A stretch of DNA of 64,000 nt. It comes from Clavulina sp. PMI_390. Taxonomy: Eukaryota > Basidiomycota > Agaricomycetes > Cantharellales > Hydnaceae. The DNA lies in assembly GCA_015039315.1 (NCBI GenBank), contig WIDE01000013.1, forward strand, positions 183,556-247,555, read 5' to 3'. Under the pieces are notes generated by a model. That model saw only the letters and a list, made by a program, of their open reading frames with translations, did no database searches and had not been told where the DNA came from. Within the stretch, counting starts at the first letter, position 1; every line of letters starts with the position of its first letter. The position numbers were made by a program, and so were the translations under genes. Positions 36,201 through 48,983 of the stretch are shown here, in pieces.

Positions 36201-38847
36201 CCGTCTTGAGAGCGTCTTGAGTGGAGAATCGACCAGCCAATGGCTAATCTTGACGCGGGCCGACAACAAACTCGAGGTAGGAGCTACTTGTAAAACTTGA
36301 GCTCAGATCATTCAGCCTCGGGCTAAATTACACCCTCATTCAGGTGATATCGTTACCGACTTTTGATGTGGCTTTCTCTTCGTCGGAGCTCCTTGATATA
36401 CCATCCGTCATATCCGACACGAGATCAGACAATGCGTCGCGAGTTGCCCCGGACAGCAAATTGAGCGGAGAAGTCATCAAGCTGACAGTAGCCCCAATAG
36501 GCGTCGGCGATTGCAACCCCCATCTGGTGGTATGTAATAATTCGACTTTGCCATTCCATGACGAACAATTGAGCTCAGGACCCCTTCCTAATTCTGTATC
36601 ATAGGTACTCACGCGCTCGAATCTCGTGGTCGTGTACGAAGCTATCCCTGATATGGCTACATCCCTGTCATCAAACTCCTCTCGTTCATTACCCTCGTCC
36701 CAAGCGCTGCTCCCTATCAAGTTTATAAAGAAGCTCTCTCGCGCTCTCCCAGTGCAGGCCGCATCATCTGGTGCTCCACGGCATCTCATCTCGTTTTCTA
36801 CGATCTGTGGGGGTGAGCAGCTCTCAGGGGTTTTCGGTCTCGGCATGCGGCCCTTCTGGCTTGTAGCAACACGAGTCTCTTCCGTCAGGCTTCACCCATC
36901 TAGTCACAAGGTTGTGCATGCCTTTGCATCTACAAATGCATTCGATCCGAAGGGGCAGTTTATCGTGCAGACGGAAGCTGTACGTATCAGATGTTTTCTG
37001 CCCCCGTTCTTTGCTGACGGACTTAATGTGTGCCTTCAGGGAGTCACACTGGACGAATGGATACCCAACCTCTCCCTCGATGCTGATTTGCCTTATCATG
37101 TTGTTCGCACCGAGAGGCTCTATTCAACAATCACGTACGACGTCACATCACAGCATTACGTCGCCGCTTCCCTAATGAAGCGGGAGTTCCAACTCTTTGA
37201 CGAGGAAACTAACCCTTTGTGGACCACTGACGGTTAGGATAACTAGGTTTGCCATACGCAGTGAGCAGCACTGAATTATTGGATGCTTTGATTCATTAGA
37301 TGAGCGTCTAATGCTCCCTCAAGGGAACGCCTCGGCTATAGAGCTCGTATCCCCTCATACATGGGAAACCGTAGATGGGTAAGCAGACATACTGTCAAAC
37401 CCCATTTTCACACACTAATAATAACTTGGTATCCAGTTATGAATTTCCGGAATATGAGACCCTAACTTGCCTGCAGTCGATTCCTCTCGAATCGAACAGT
37501 GTAGAGAGCGGGTACAGAGACTTCATCGTTGCTGGCACTATTGTTGACAGAGGTGAAGACCTCGGCGTTAGGGGCGCGGTAAGGACCTGTTTCCGCGCCA
37601 TATCTGTGGAGCTGATAGCTAAATATCTTTATGCAGGTCTATGTCTTTGAGGTCGTCGAGGTAGTTGGTGACGAGGAGGGAAAGCGGCAACACAAACTCA
37701 AAATCCGATGCCGCGATGATTGTAGAGGGCCTGTCACTGATATCTGCGGTATGAATGGCTACCTCGTGTGTTCCGTGGGACAAAAGGTTCTTCCTTTGCT
37801 TCGTTATTTTTGCATGCCTCAACTAATACCTGATCAATTCTCAAGATTTTTGTTCGCGCGTTCGATTTGGATGAACGCCTGGTCGGCATTGCCTTCCTTG
37901 ATGTGGGAGTCTACATTAACTCCTTACGGGCAGTTAAAAACCTTCTTTTGATTGGTGATAACATGCAAGGCACTTGGTTTGTTGCGTTCCAGGCAAGTTC
38001 GCTCTGCTTCCCTTCTCTCAGGGAGGGCGATCTCAGCTTACCTAATGCCTCATCGATAGGAGGATCCATATAAACTTGTAATTTTGTCGAAAGGGCGCCA
38101 GAACTCATCTGTGTCAAGTGCAGAATTCTTCTTTGGTCTTGACGGCAAATTATCCTTCATAGCTGCAGGTGATGATGGTATTATCCGCGCATTAGAGTTC
38201 AACCCTACCCGTACGTACTCCTTGGAGATGCTTCTGCTTGTGGGTCTTGCGCTAACAAGGTCTCGCCGCTTAGATCGGTCATCTGAAGATGGGAAGAAAC
38301 TCTTGCTTCGAACTGAATTCCATGGACAAGTAGAGCACTGCTCCTCCATGGCTGTTGCTCGACGGCGCGAGAATTCCGAGAGTACCGAGAAAGACGTTGA
38401 AGTATCTTCTGCGCAGTCTATCATACTATTTGGTTAGTGTGGTATGTCCAACAGATGCATCATCCACTGATGCAGGATCATTTCAGCCACCCTCGATGGA
38501 TCCATAACACAGATGTTAGCGCTAACAGACGCGACATTCAAACGGCTATCACTGTTACAAGGGCAGCTGGTGCGCAATGTGCAACATGTTGCTGGTCTCA
38601 ATCCTCGTGCCAATAGGTTTGCCACCCAAATTCCCAAAGTGGTGCAACTCTGACCTCCATCTCCATCCTTAGGACTGTGCGTAATGATGCCGTCTCTCGT
38701 CCTCTCACAAAGGGTATCCTTGATGGGGCACTGCTGCGAGCGTTCACTGATTTGGGTGCGGGTAAACAAGCTGAGATGACCCGGCAGATCAGCACCAGTC
38801 GAGCCGTCGTATTTCGAGATCTGGGGGCTTTTAGTGATCCTTGGTAG
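33244..38847 (+). CDS. CFT1: CFT1 / CPSF160, pre-mRNA cleavage and polyadenylation factor subunit
   Basis: Scaffold subunit of the polyadenylation factor (CPF/CPSF) in the nucleus; in the mammalian complex it organises AAUAAA recognition with WDR33 and CPSF30. The start MPFALHQEIVRPSGVEYAI and the NLVVARANVLKVFEVR block match the MMS1_N/CPSF-A beta-propeller family. Later blocks are ELIACTGVEGTSTLTRFQ, IGLWSLSIRR, PYILVHRKDGTVVVYAGDA, DAKLPYHVVRTERLY-like LPYHVVRTERLYSTITY and VYVFEVVEVVGDEEGKR. The C-terminal CPSF-A part ends TRQISTSRAVVFRDLGAFSDPW at 38847. About 20 short introns are needed. The one at 34192-34251 uses GC at its donor (AG|GCAAGT), whereas 35275-35336 and 35406-35461 are normal. 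I see no frame break, and length (~1,400 residues) fits the family. Confidence 0.96.
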
Positions 38848-39054
38848 CTCCTCATTCTCTCCAACGGGCCATTTTAGCTGCTCGTATCCGAATATTTTAC
38901 TATCATTTCCTTGTCACTTGTATTCGTCCCGTATAATGAACTGTGAAATCAGAAGTTGTGGACAAACAATGTTAAGCCTCGATCCAAACATCCGCTCCTT
39001 GCAACGCCTGTGGTCGCCGCCTTCTGAATTTAGTGTGATAAGCAACTCCCTACG

Positions 39055-41406
39055 ATGGACGACGAATCAGCAGACATCGAGTTGCTCGAGCAGCACCTCA
39101 ATCGCTCCAACCAACTTTCTTCTCGCATGACTTCTGTCCTATCCAAGTTCGATCGGCGACTACAGACGTTAGAGAAGTCTATGCTCCCATTCAACAAAAC
39201 GACTCAGTCTCTTACACGGCTGGCAGATAGTGAGCCCTTCCACTGATGGCTCCCGCTGCCTGGGATAACACTGCGTTGTAGATATCGATCGAACTCTGGA
39301 AAGCCTGGAAAGGTTCGCCACCTCCAAGCCGCAATCCAACGTCGACGAGAGCTTGATTATGAGAGGGTGCGCATACCAGCATAAGCCATTACTCCCCTAC
39401 TTCTAACCCAAATTTGCTATAGCCCTCGGGATAGCGACTTCTACCAATATACTGACGCCATCAAAAGTCTTAACGCTGGCCTTGCTTTTAGTGATGCTGA
39501 CCGCTCCACACAAGACGCTGTACGCTCACTAGTTCATTTCTAGTTCACTCAGATGTATGAGCTCCCTAATACTTCACAACAGAGGCTTGCTGAGACTGGG
39601 GCTAGGAAGATTGCCCAGCTATTTACCACTATGACCGCAGAGGCGTGCACCTCCGCACCCCTTGACCCAATGCAATATCTTGGCTCGGACCCTGCGGAAC
39701 TTCCGCTTATGGATCGTGCTATCGAGGAGTCCCTATACCCTGTCGTTGACGCCCTTCGAGCCCTCCCTCTCCCATCTACACACCCGTCCCACCCTACGTC
39801 TAAAAGCAATCTGGCTATTCTCAATGAGGCACAGGACGGCTACGGTTCAATGCGGGCTGGATGGATCAAAAGATGCCTAGAGCTGAGATCGAGAGAGCTC
39901 ATTGCGAATGCAGACATGGAAGACCGAGGGATGGAGATCAGCATCGGCTTCGCTGACTGGACCCAGGGAATGTTTATTCTGGCGGAGGTATGTTCAACAA
40001 CCAATCCCCCCTTATAACAAGGATCTCATCGTGTTACACAAGGCAGAGTATACCAAGCTTTCACGGCTTGCACCAATCCAATATCCATCAGCACTTTCCA
40101 CAACCTTTGGTCTCATCATGCAATCCATGGTCTCTGTCTTCCAATCCATTTTTTCCGCCTTCACCGCTCTTGCCAAGCGCTCAGTTCGCCGATACCTCCA
40201 GCTCGCTTTTTCGACATACACGGAACTATCTGCCCTTCAAGGGCGATGGGATGAAGTGGTACGCCAACGGGCAGGTCGGAAACAGAACGAGCTTGCGGAT
40301 TCTCTGCATTCGTTACGGGCAATTTGCTTAAGGATTTTTCCCGAAGCCATTGCTGATATTAAAATGGCCCTCAACAATCCTCAGGCTAAGGCTATGGAAA
40401 CCAATACAGCAGTGGCGTCAGTAGTGATCAGCGTGAGTAGGACATTAATCACATTCGTTCCTGCTCATCCGAAATCACTAATAACCCTGAATCAAAAGTC
40501 CGTTGATTTGCTAGAGAAGCTGACCCCTATTCAAGATGCCGCAATCGCCTCGCTCAGAGTTTTAGGTGATGGTAATTGGAACATGGGCGATGTATCTGGC
40601 AATCTCCGCAAAGTTGGCGAATCCCAAGAAACTGGCGACCGAGAGTTGCTGGAGCATTTCACATGTATGTCTGCCCAGTCGCATATCCTTGCCTTTCATA
40701 TCAATATCAAGCATTAATGGTACCACAGACGACATGATATCAGGCCTTCTCACAACCATTACTACCATGACCAAAACCCAGAAGCGGTTCCCCCTAGGCT
40801 CCATATTCTTCATCAATAATGTTTCTTATCTCCGCCTACGCTTGCTCTATTCGCAAGACCTACCCGTGGATGATTTACTCTCAGCCAAATCACAATCTCT
40901 CCTCAATGCCAACCTACGCTCAGCAAAAGCAACGTATCTCGAGTCAAACCTCACAGCACTCGTTTCCTGCTTGTCCGAAGACAAAGCACAGAGCGGTCTC
41001 GGGAACAACAAGCAGGGGACAAAGGAGAAGGCGTTGAGGTTCTTTGACTGCCTGGACGAGCTAGTGGAGAGGCACCGATTTGCCAAGGTGCTTGACGGAG
41101 ACCCGGATGCGCGAGAAAAGCTTTCCGATGACGTGGTCCAGCTGGTGATCCCGGTGCTGAACAGTTTCTTGAACAAGCATCGAGAAAAGGAGTTCAGTCG
41201 AAGTAAGTAATCCACCATTGTGCTCTTGATGGTACGGGTTTTGACTAATCGTCCTCTCTTCCCGGTAATTTCTGCCTCTAGATCCACAGAAATGTGAGGA
41301 GCTTTGATTATTGTCGTCTCATGATCGTCCTGATAAAATTTTGTTATTCAGATATCAAGTTCACCCCGGAGGAGGTAGAGAGACAACTCCGCTCTTGTTA
41401 TCGCTA
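39055..41406 (+). CDS. EXO70: Exo70, exocyst subunit
   Basis: The exocyst tethers secretory vesicles at the plasma membrane; Exo70 binds PI(4,5)P2 and Rho GTPases. The start MDDESADIELLEQHLNRSNQ begins a coiled-coil region. Conserved blocks: ILNEAQDGYGSMRAGWIKRC, FADWTQGMFILAEAEYTKL, DVVQLVIPVLNSFLNKHREK and the basic C-terminus KYIKFTPEEVERQLRSCYR, which in the family carries membrane-lipid contacts. Introns are short; one at 40433-40498 (66 nt) is stopless and in frame. The last two introns flank the four-codon exon around 41281-41291. The start is 207 bp after the CFT1 stop, same direction. Confidence 0.96.
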
Positions 41407-41799
41407 ATTCTAGTCCTAGTTATCTCCCGCTTTACCATAATTTTTAATGAACAGTTGCTGGGTTATGTGCTCCCGCCATTTGAGAAAACATCGGTGCATC
41501 TAGCACTAGTAATCTATTGTCCCTCAAAGTCCATTGTCCGATCTACTCGATGAGACTACATCATGGCACAAAAATCTTGGGTATACTCCAGTGACTCTAC
41601 TTGTGTATAGAAATGCAGCAGCGTAGTGACTGGAGCCGTAAGCTCCACCTGCGCTGAGGGAAGGATATTGTGCACAAGGATCTCCGCCACATCATGTGGT
41701 TTATGAAAGGCTCCGTTCTCATTAACCCCAAATAATGAATGAATGCAAGGCTGACGACGCATTTCATCTCGAAAACACCATCCGCTCCTACAGATATCC
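41407..41799. other. intergenic between convergent genes
   Basis: 3' flanks of EXO70 (+) and the aspartic protease (-). No gene seen. Confidence 0.6.
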
Positions 41800-43741
41800 T
41801 CAAGCGAGATCAAAGCCGTAAATCACCGCGCTTGTGAGCGCACCGGTCAATAGCGCCGCCCATCTTGCACGTTGGAGTGAGCTCAACAGCGCCAAAGCAT
41901 CAGACTTCTTAGCAGTCGCCTTCGGGGCACTGGCGTCAACCGTTGGAGAAGGCACTGTATCGGTGGCAAACGTAGTTGCTGTTGACGAGAGAGTGGCAAA
42001 ACCCACCGAAGGCGGGTCATATCGGAAGACACTCATCACGTTTTTCTACGCGCAGTGGTGGTTAAAATCCAAAAGCACATGAAGTCAGGACAATGGGGGT
42101 AGAGTGTACTAACTAGGAAAGTGTCTCCTATAACCCAGGCAGGGAGGTTGGAGCTGGCTGGGTCGAGGATAAAGAATGCGCCAACGCATGTAGCAGCGTT
42201 GATTGTTTCGAATAAGAAGTCATTCGGATCGATTGACCAATTTTGTCCTCCCCCAAATGCCAAGCTCACAGTGACCGTAGTGTTGCAAGCTAAGTCAGGA
42301 GATGAAGGTGAATACGCTAGTTGCAACTCCAAACCCAAAGGACTATACTTACGATAGAGATAATACCCTTCGTAATTCCCGGTGCCTTTCGACGAACCTG
42401 GGATCTGGGAGAAAATTGCCGCAATCTGATCGCTTGGCCCTCCAATAAGCGAGGTACCCTGCCCACAAACAAAGAGGAAGCCGCGAAACCGGGTGAAAAG
42501 GCTATCCAAAGATGTAGAGAGGAAAACACTCACAGAGTCGATTGCAGCTTGTGCAGACCCGTGCCAGACCTGCGAGCCTTGGACATTCACAGCTGTAGCG
42601 GAAGATGTTATTCTGCCGTACAAATAACCAAGCAAGACAATATCAAAGCTTACTGGTTAGCGGAATAAGCCAATATGTCCCCGAATTGGCCAAAGAGGTG
42701 TATTCAATATCTCCCGTGTACAGAGTCTCATTGAGGTAACCCATCGTGAAGATTCCTCCGGGCTCCAGCTGGCTTGCTCCTGCAACATCTGTGAACCTGG
42801 GCAACTATCAGGCTATGACACCATATTACGGTAATAATTCAAACATTGAGCGCTTACCTAGTTAGGGTGAAGGACATAACGGGGCTGTCCCAGGTAGATG
42901 CTAGAGACTGCCAGAACGGGACGGCTTTGGAAGTGGCCAGAGGTTGCCATGCTAGACCCAGTAACCCAGATACTGGTGTCGCTATCAGGCCATTGCTGAC
43001 CACATCGCACGATGCTGTCGAAGCAAAAGAAAAGAAGCTGTTGTGAGGAGGTAACCTACCATATCAGGGAAATTGATGACTAACCAAATACTTGGTCTGC
43101 CAACGAGAATCCTGCCATTCGGACAACATCCGATCCTAGTGTCCCTGCAGCGGTTCCGGAGCCGTAGGTGATATTGAAGGAAGTTCCTATATGTTTCGAC
43201 GTCGACGAAGCCGAAGGGTTGTAACCTGGAGAGGAACCACATCCTTGTTTACAGTCCATGGAGACGACCCAGAGATCACTCGATCCACTGTGCAGACCAA
43301 AAAAAATAGTTTCCTTATTGAGGATGTAGTATAGTTGCCTCACAATCCGGGGAGACGTACGTGTCGAGAATCACATTATAGTACACCGGAGGGGTACCAA
43401 TCCCCACGGTGCCGAAGTACGAAGTGTCGGATCCCTGTGAGCAGCATTGCCCTTGAGAACGAGATATACAATTCACATGAACGATTGCCTACCTGGTTAA
43501 CAATCAAATTGAATCCTCCGTCACGCTTAGAATGGGCGCTTGTAGGGTTGTACTTGTGATGTAGCCGGCGCCCGAGTTCTGCAGCCCAGGCTCCATCATC
43601 ATTCGCAAAGCCTTGTGGCGTTGGAGAGCGCCTTGACAGGGGTATAGTGATCTTGGAAGAGGGATAGCCAGGGCCAGATAGAGCTGTGACAGTTGTGAGG
43701 GAGAGCAAAAGGGCTAGTGGCCAGCGAAAGAAGGGGAGCAT
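41800..43741 (-). CDS. secreted pepsin-like aspartic protease (family A1), possibly membrane- or GPI-anchored
   Basis: The signal peptide (MLPFFRWPLALLLSLTTVTA) is followed by a propeptide region ending near Lys-Arg (SAHSKRDGG), a likely processing site. The mature enzyme has the first active-site motif ILDTGSSDLWVV with a following Cys pair (CKQGC), and the second motif AAIDSGTSLIGG near 42545. It also has VSGLLGLAWQPLA and PAWVIGDTFLKNVMSVFRYD, all typical of A1 proteases. After the protease fold a Ser/Thr/Ala-rich stretch (about 50 residues) leads to a hydrophobic end, WAALLTGALTSAVIYGFDLA, which looks like a GPI signal or a tail anchor, as in yapsins. About eight short introns. An alternative start lies five codons upstream at 43756 (MNCCK), with no effect on the signal peptide. 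The enzyme should digest proteins outside the cell or at the wall. Confidence 0.93.
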
Positions 43742-44361
43742 TTTGCAGCAGTTCACGAGTGACCGACAGTGGTAGAGAAGACAGAGAGGATGGTAGATGG
43801 AAATAGGGGATATCGACCGGCGAATCCAGGCACTTGAACGAATGAGAGCCGCTCAGCGGGAGTATCAAAGGAAGAACAAGGGATCTTGAGGCGCGGGCAT
43901 CAAACGTGAGTGAAACAGTCCGCACAAAGTCGCCAATCGAGAGACCACAGAGAGATCATTCACGTGGGTTAATATAAATGAAACCCGCAGGCAATTAAAC
44001 CTCGAAGGATAAAGCAAAAATCTCACCAGAAAGCAGGGGTCATCAGCTTGATGACAACCCAAGTGAAGCACGGTGGAGACAACAGCCCGAGGCCACCGAA
44101 CAATGTTCGCTGCTAGCGTCAATCAGCGTTGATCATCATTGATATCAAATGGAGAAACCGAGAATCGTACTGTATACACAAAGTATGTTTACGAACAGGA
44201 AGCGTGGATACGAGAAAGAAGGTATAAGTCACATAAAAACAGAACAGAGTGAAGGTATTACAGTTGATGTCAGCCGGACAGCAAAGAAATGCACACCCAA
44301 TGAACCAGGGAATAAATAATAAGAAAAAAGTGGAAACATCAGAGGGCCAGTGTATTGACTC
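43742..44361. other. intergenic: aspartic protease promoter and RhoGAP 3' flank
   Basis: 620 bp between two minus-strand genes. It holds the aspartic protease upstream region and the 3' UTR of the RhoGAP gene. No gene recognised. Confidence 0.55.
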
Positions 44362-47300
44362 CTAGATTGGAGGGCCACTCGTGATGGTAGATTGTTGAGG
44401 AGTCTTTTGGCTAGGGCGGGGCGACGCAGGCAAACCTGGCCCACCGCCTGAACCCTGAGGTCTCAATTGAGGCCGAGCATTGATTTGTAGGCCGCGGGCG
44501 GCGGCGACACTAGCGCCGTGCGACATGTTACGTGAACCGTCCTGACTGGGACGCTGAGGGCTGGCATATTCTCCTGAGGCATCTTCGACCTCATCAATGA
44601 TAGACTCATCTTCGTCTTCCTCGTCGCTCTCTTCACGAGGCACCATCACCTCCTCATCTGAATCTTCGTCCATTTCGGGAGCTAAAGAAGCCATCAGTAC
44701 TCAGAGAAAGTGCAGATCACCAGCGAACAACGTACTGTGAAGAGACCTCCCTCCCAGGCCTAAAACTTGATCTGTAGCGCCCTCAGCATACGTCACAGAA
44801 TTCCTGTTCGACGAATGGATCTGAAGAGCAGGATTCTTCAGTCCTCCATCGCCATTCTTCGCGCCCGGAATGGCTACAGGTACTGTAGGAGGGTTACCAG
44901 GGATCGTGAAATCAACACCTGGTCGAGCCGCAACGTCCTCCACACTGAACACAGTGGGGAAATCGGTGAGCATCAAGCTAAAGACTCCTGCAGGTATGCC
45001 TAGAGTTGGGCTGAATACAATGCCAACGTTGCGAACGGTCATCTTGTTCACCCCGTTGTTTTGGACGATGCGGATGAGATGTGCGCATAGAGCACGCAGG
45101 AGAGAGTAGTTGGGATATGGCAGAGAGGCAATGAGGTTTACGAGTTCTCCTATTCGCTCATAGGGATCAGTGAAATCTATCACACGAAAAAAATCGAACG
45201 GAAGTCAGAAATATGGGTGAATGCACGGCGAGGGAGCCCATACCAATCACTGCTAAGAAGCGAGGGTGGCGCTCGACCGTGAGGATGCTCGTCGGAAGCT
45301 CTCGGAAGTAAGATTTTAACAGCCCAGCAACAGCGTGCGGATCCCAATACTCATCATCGTTCACGAGGTCAACATCACCGTCTGACAATGGAGCGTTAAG
45401 TTCGCGCACACAAGCCCACAAAATACTAAAAAACTCACAGGTATTGAAACGATCCTTCAGAGACTTGATGACAGCTGAACTCCCACTCAATCGATAAATA
45501 CCTTCCTCCGACTCTGCGCCCTTGTCCTCCAAATACTGGATGCACCTGAACACAACGCTCGGTAGGTCACAGTGGATCGAAACCGCTAGCGCATCAGTGA
45601 TCGGGACGCCAAACACCGCACGAGGCACAGGCTTCCCGACAACGGGGGGAGTAGGGGTGTTGTGACTTGCCCCGCCGAAAGGCCAGAAGCCGTGTGTCGA
45701 CTTGGTTTTGCGATCCCGCTCCTTCTCCTTTTCTTTCTCCTTTTCCTTCTCTTTTTCTCGCTCCTTCTCCTTCTCTTTTTCCTTGTCCTTCGTGGAGGTG
45801 CCTTCGTTGGCTCCATCAGAATTACCGCCGGACTGTCCCTTGCTCCCAAAGCTGAAGCCCTGGATCTTGTGCCCATCCTTTGGCCCTGAGATGCCCTTTT
45901 TACCAGTATTGTCAGGAACACCATCCGCAGATGTGTCGTTTGTGGATTTCTGGACGGTGGGATGGAATGAGCTTCGTTGCGGTGGCACACGCAGCTGGCC
46001 GTTGCTCCCCGTAGGATGCAAGGACCCACCACCACCCCCGCGAGGAATCTCAAGGTCAGGATAATGCCCCATCTCAGAGTTTGCGCGAGGCATGACTAGG
46101 ATAGGGTTGTTGCTAACAGCTGAGAGAGGTGTCTGCGAGTCTGGGAGAGAGGAGGATAGGGGTATATTCTCGCTTGACTGATGCTGCCCTGCCATGATGG
46201 ATCGAGCGACGCTGCTATTAGGGCCGATTATGGGAGTGACAGTAGAGGCTGAGCTGTAGGTTGGGGTCTGACCCTCGCTATCAGGCGAGGTTGCCGGCGG
46301 CAAAGCCGACGTCGGACGGCCAATCATATCCTTGTTGATATGTCTTGGCGGCTGCGTGTTAGTCGGTGACGAGAACGAGTTTGTGCTGGAGGAGTGGTGA
46401 ACGTGGTGAGAGACTTGGGTATTGATGGACGGGAGTTCGGAGGAGGAGGCGCCATAAGGAGGAGGAACGCTGTCATTATTGTAGAAGTCGCCCGAGACGT
46501 GTCGAACTAGGGCATCTACCCAGCTATCGCGATCGGTGTCGCTTTCGGCACATAATACATGGCGAACAGCAGAGTTGTGCGGAGGTCGTTTCGCCTCGAT
46601 GATAAGGAAGGCGTGGCGGAAAGAGTTTTCATCGTCGTCAGCAGTAGGCACAACTTTTTGTTGACGCCCAATCTGCGCATTGGTGATAGATATGGATCCA
46701 AGATGCTGGCCGCCTCTCTGTTAGGGTAATAGGTCAGCTGATGAAGACATGAGCAGGCGCAGGGAAGACTAACGCTTTCATAATATTCGAGGCTTGCTCC
46801 TTGTAGTACAAAGTAGCGCGTTTTCCACTTGAGGAATCTGAGAACAGAATACCGTCAAGTCAAATCACAATGCATATGATGGAACAACATACCCTCCAAA
46901 TGTCTTGCTCCGCTTGGTGAGGTAGCCCTCCTTATGCCCTACTTGATGGACAGGCGACATCTCGGGCCGTATAATCCCAGTGCTGAAGAACATGGGCACA
47001 TCACTCCCAGAACGTATATTCGTGGCGACGAGGCTCTGCAAGTATGTCTCCAATGCGGCCTTGCGCTGATCGACTTTGGCTGGCGCATTATCTTTGAAGA
47101 GCTTTGCTTCTGGAAGCGCCGCAATCTTCTTGGTCTGCGCCTTGTTCATGCTTGTGCGAATACGAGTGTCAAGGGCGAGAACATCTGACCACAGCTTCTC
47201 GACTTTCCATGGTTCCTTGCCTTTGATGTTCACAGCAATGATGAAGGAGAGGACCTCCTTCCCACGATCGTTGGATCGGATTGCGGAGCCCTCCACGCGG

Positions 47301-48983
47301 ATCGTGGTATATGGGAGGTCCTCATTGGCCAATTTTGCGCTCTTATACTGCGGCTGTGGGGGAGGGAGGTCCCCATTGGAGCCGTTCGCAGTTGCCTGGG
47401 AGAACGATGGTGGAGGACGAGCGAACCCAGGATTGGCAGAAGGGAGGGGGACAAGTCGTGCGGGCGAATCCGCCGACGCGCGGCCTTCAGGTAGAGTTGC
47501 CAAATCACTAACGCCCGAACTTTGCGAGGTTGACTCCACTACGTCGTTTGACAATGCACGACGGGTTCGAACTGGAGACGAGTTGGGGGCAGAGGTATGT
47601 GGATCACTCTCCTGACGCTGCATGTTAGGCTTGCCTGCGGGTGGAGGCCAGTCCGACGCCCTTGCGTTTCCAACTTCCATCTGGTCCGGATCCATCTCCA
47701 GGAACTCTCCCAGGGACATTTGTTTCCGTGCTGCTGGCTGAGATGGACCAGCGCCGATCGACTGGGTATCGCTCGCCTCTTGTCCATGACGCAACGGCGA
47801 AGGTGGAATGGACGCATCACGCGATCCAGATGAGCTTCCGTCGATGGCAGGAGAGGGCGCTGGCGAGTCGATCAGCTGGTCGTACTTTAGGAAGCGTGCG
47901 GTTTCGTCTGGGAAGGTCATACGGCTCTCTCTAGATAGCCCTCTCCCTGTCATGGCAGCATTAGGAGTAAGCGTGTTTACGGAAGAGCTCGTCGACAGCG
48001 ATTGCAATTGCGATGAGGCTGAAGAGGACGATGGAGGCATAGGGGGACGCGGTGGTGCATCCTCAGAGGGCCGGCTTGGAGAAGCTTCTTTCCTAGAAGA
48101 TTGATCGCGTGATGATGCGCCTTCGGGTAGCTGAGAACGAGCAGCAGGGGTTACAGGGGTTTGGGTGTCAGTCTCGTGTCTGATAGGTGTTGGGGGTATA
48201 ACAGAGGTTGAGACATTAGGTGAAGGCCGCCTCTCGGGGATCTCGGCTGTTGGGGTCGTGGTGCTGTCGGAGGATGGCGCAGATGATAGGGAGGGTCGAG
48301 ATGCATTCGCAAGAGCAGCTTGAGCCGCAAGCGATGGAGATTCTTGGATGGAGCCTAATGAGGCGTTGCTCCCTGCGAAATAAAATGAGTCCTAACTAGT
48401 ACAACGTAGTTCAACAATCGAATGGGAACCTACCAGTCTCAGACAAGTGGCGTGTAGGTATGGACGGTCGGTCCGAAACAGCTGTGATGGCGGTATCAGC
48501 GCTCCCAGTGCGTTGATTTGGGGGACGTGCGCGGGGGTCTTCGCCTCCTATGGCCTGTTGGTATCGTATATTGGCTCGATCGCGTTCCGTCCGAATGCGT
48601 TCAATTTGTCGCCTCAAGTCGATGTGTTCCTTCTTGAGCGATGCGTACATATTCCATACCTTGAGGTTCTCGCCGACGACGGTGTTTCGCTCGTCTATTG
48701 CTCGGGCGAGTGCTACCTCGTACGACCCATTGGCACTTGCCAAAGCAGACTCTGTGGTTACGGTGGATGTGACGTTGAGACGAAAGGAGTTGGTGGAAGA
48801 TTGTGGGGCAGGGCCACTAGCGTTCGCAAGGCTTGATGAGGAGCTCTGGTGCATATTGCTGGCGGGGGACGACCTGGCGGAAAGGCCGTTCAACTGAGCA
48901 CGAGCTGCCTGTGGTGACCCAGTTAAGGAGTCTGGTGAGACAACATTTCTCCGAGCATCGCTTGGGCCGCCTTCCGAGGCCAT
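44362..48983 (-). CDS. BEM3: PX-PH-RhoGAP protein (Bem3-like Cdc42/Rho GTPase activator)
   Basis: Domain order PX, PH, RhoGAP is that of yeast Bem3, a Cdc42 GAP in polarised growth. The N-terminus (MASEGGPSDARRN) is Ser-rich, then a coiled coil (DERNTVVGENLKVWNMYASL...HIDLRRQIERIRTERDRA). A long low-complexity Ser/Pro region follows. The PX domain is near 47320-46960 (LPYTTIRVEGSAIR; KPWKVEKL-like EPWKVEKLWSDVLALD). The PH domain is near 46935-46480 (HKEGYLTKRSKTFGG...DRDSWVDALVRHVSG). The RhoGAP domain is near 45620-44930, with the arginine-finger motif EEGIYRLSGSSAVIKSL, LLKSYFRELPTSIL and NKMTVRNVGIVFSPTLGIP. Just before the GAP is an alternating Lys/Glu run (45718-45790). An acidic tail ends at 44362. 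Assignment to Bem3 rests on domain order. Confidence 0.92.
45718..45790 (-). repeat. purine-rich microsatellite encoding a Lys/Glu alternating helix
   Basis: The coding strand repeats GAAAAG/GAGAAG-type hexamers, giving about 24 residues of alternating KE and RE units in the RhoGAP protein. On the plus strand this is a CTTCTC/CTTTTC pyrimidine tract. It is likely length-variable among strains and probably forms a single charged alpha-helix. Confidence 0.85.
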
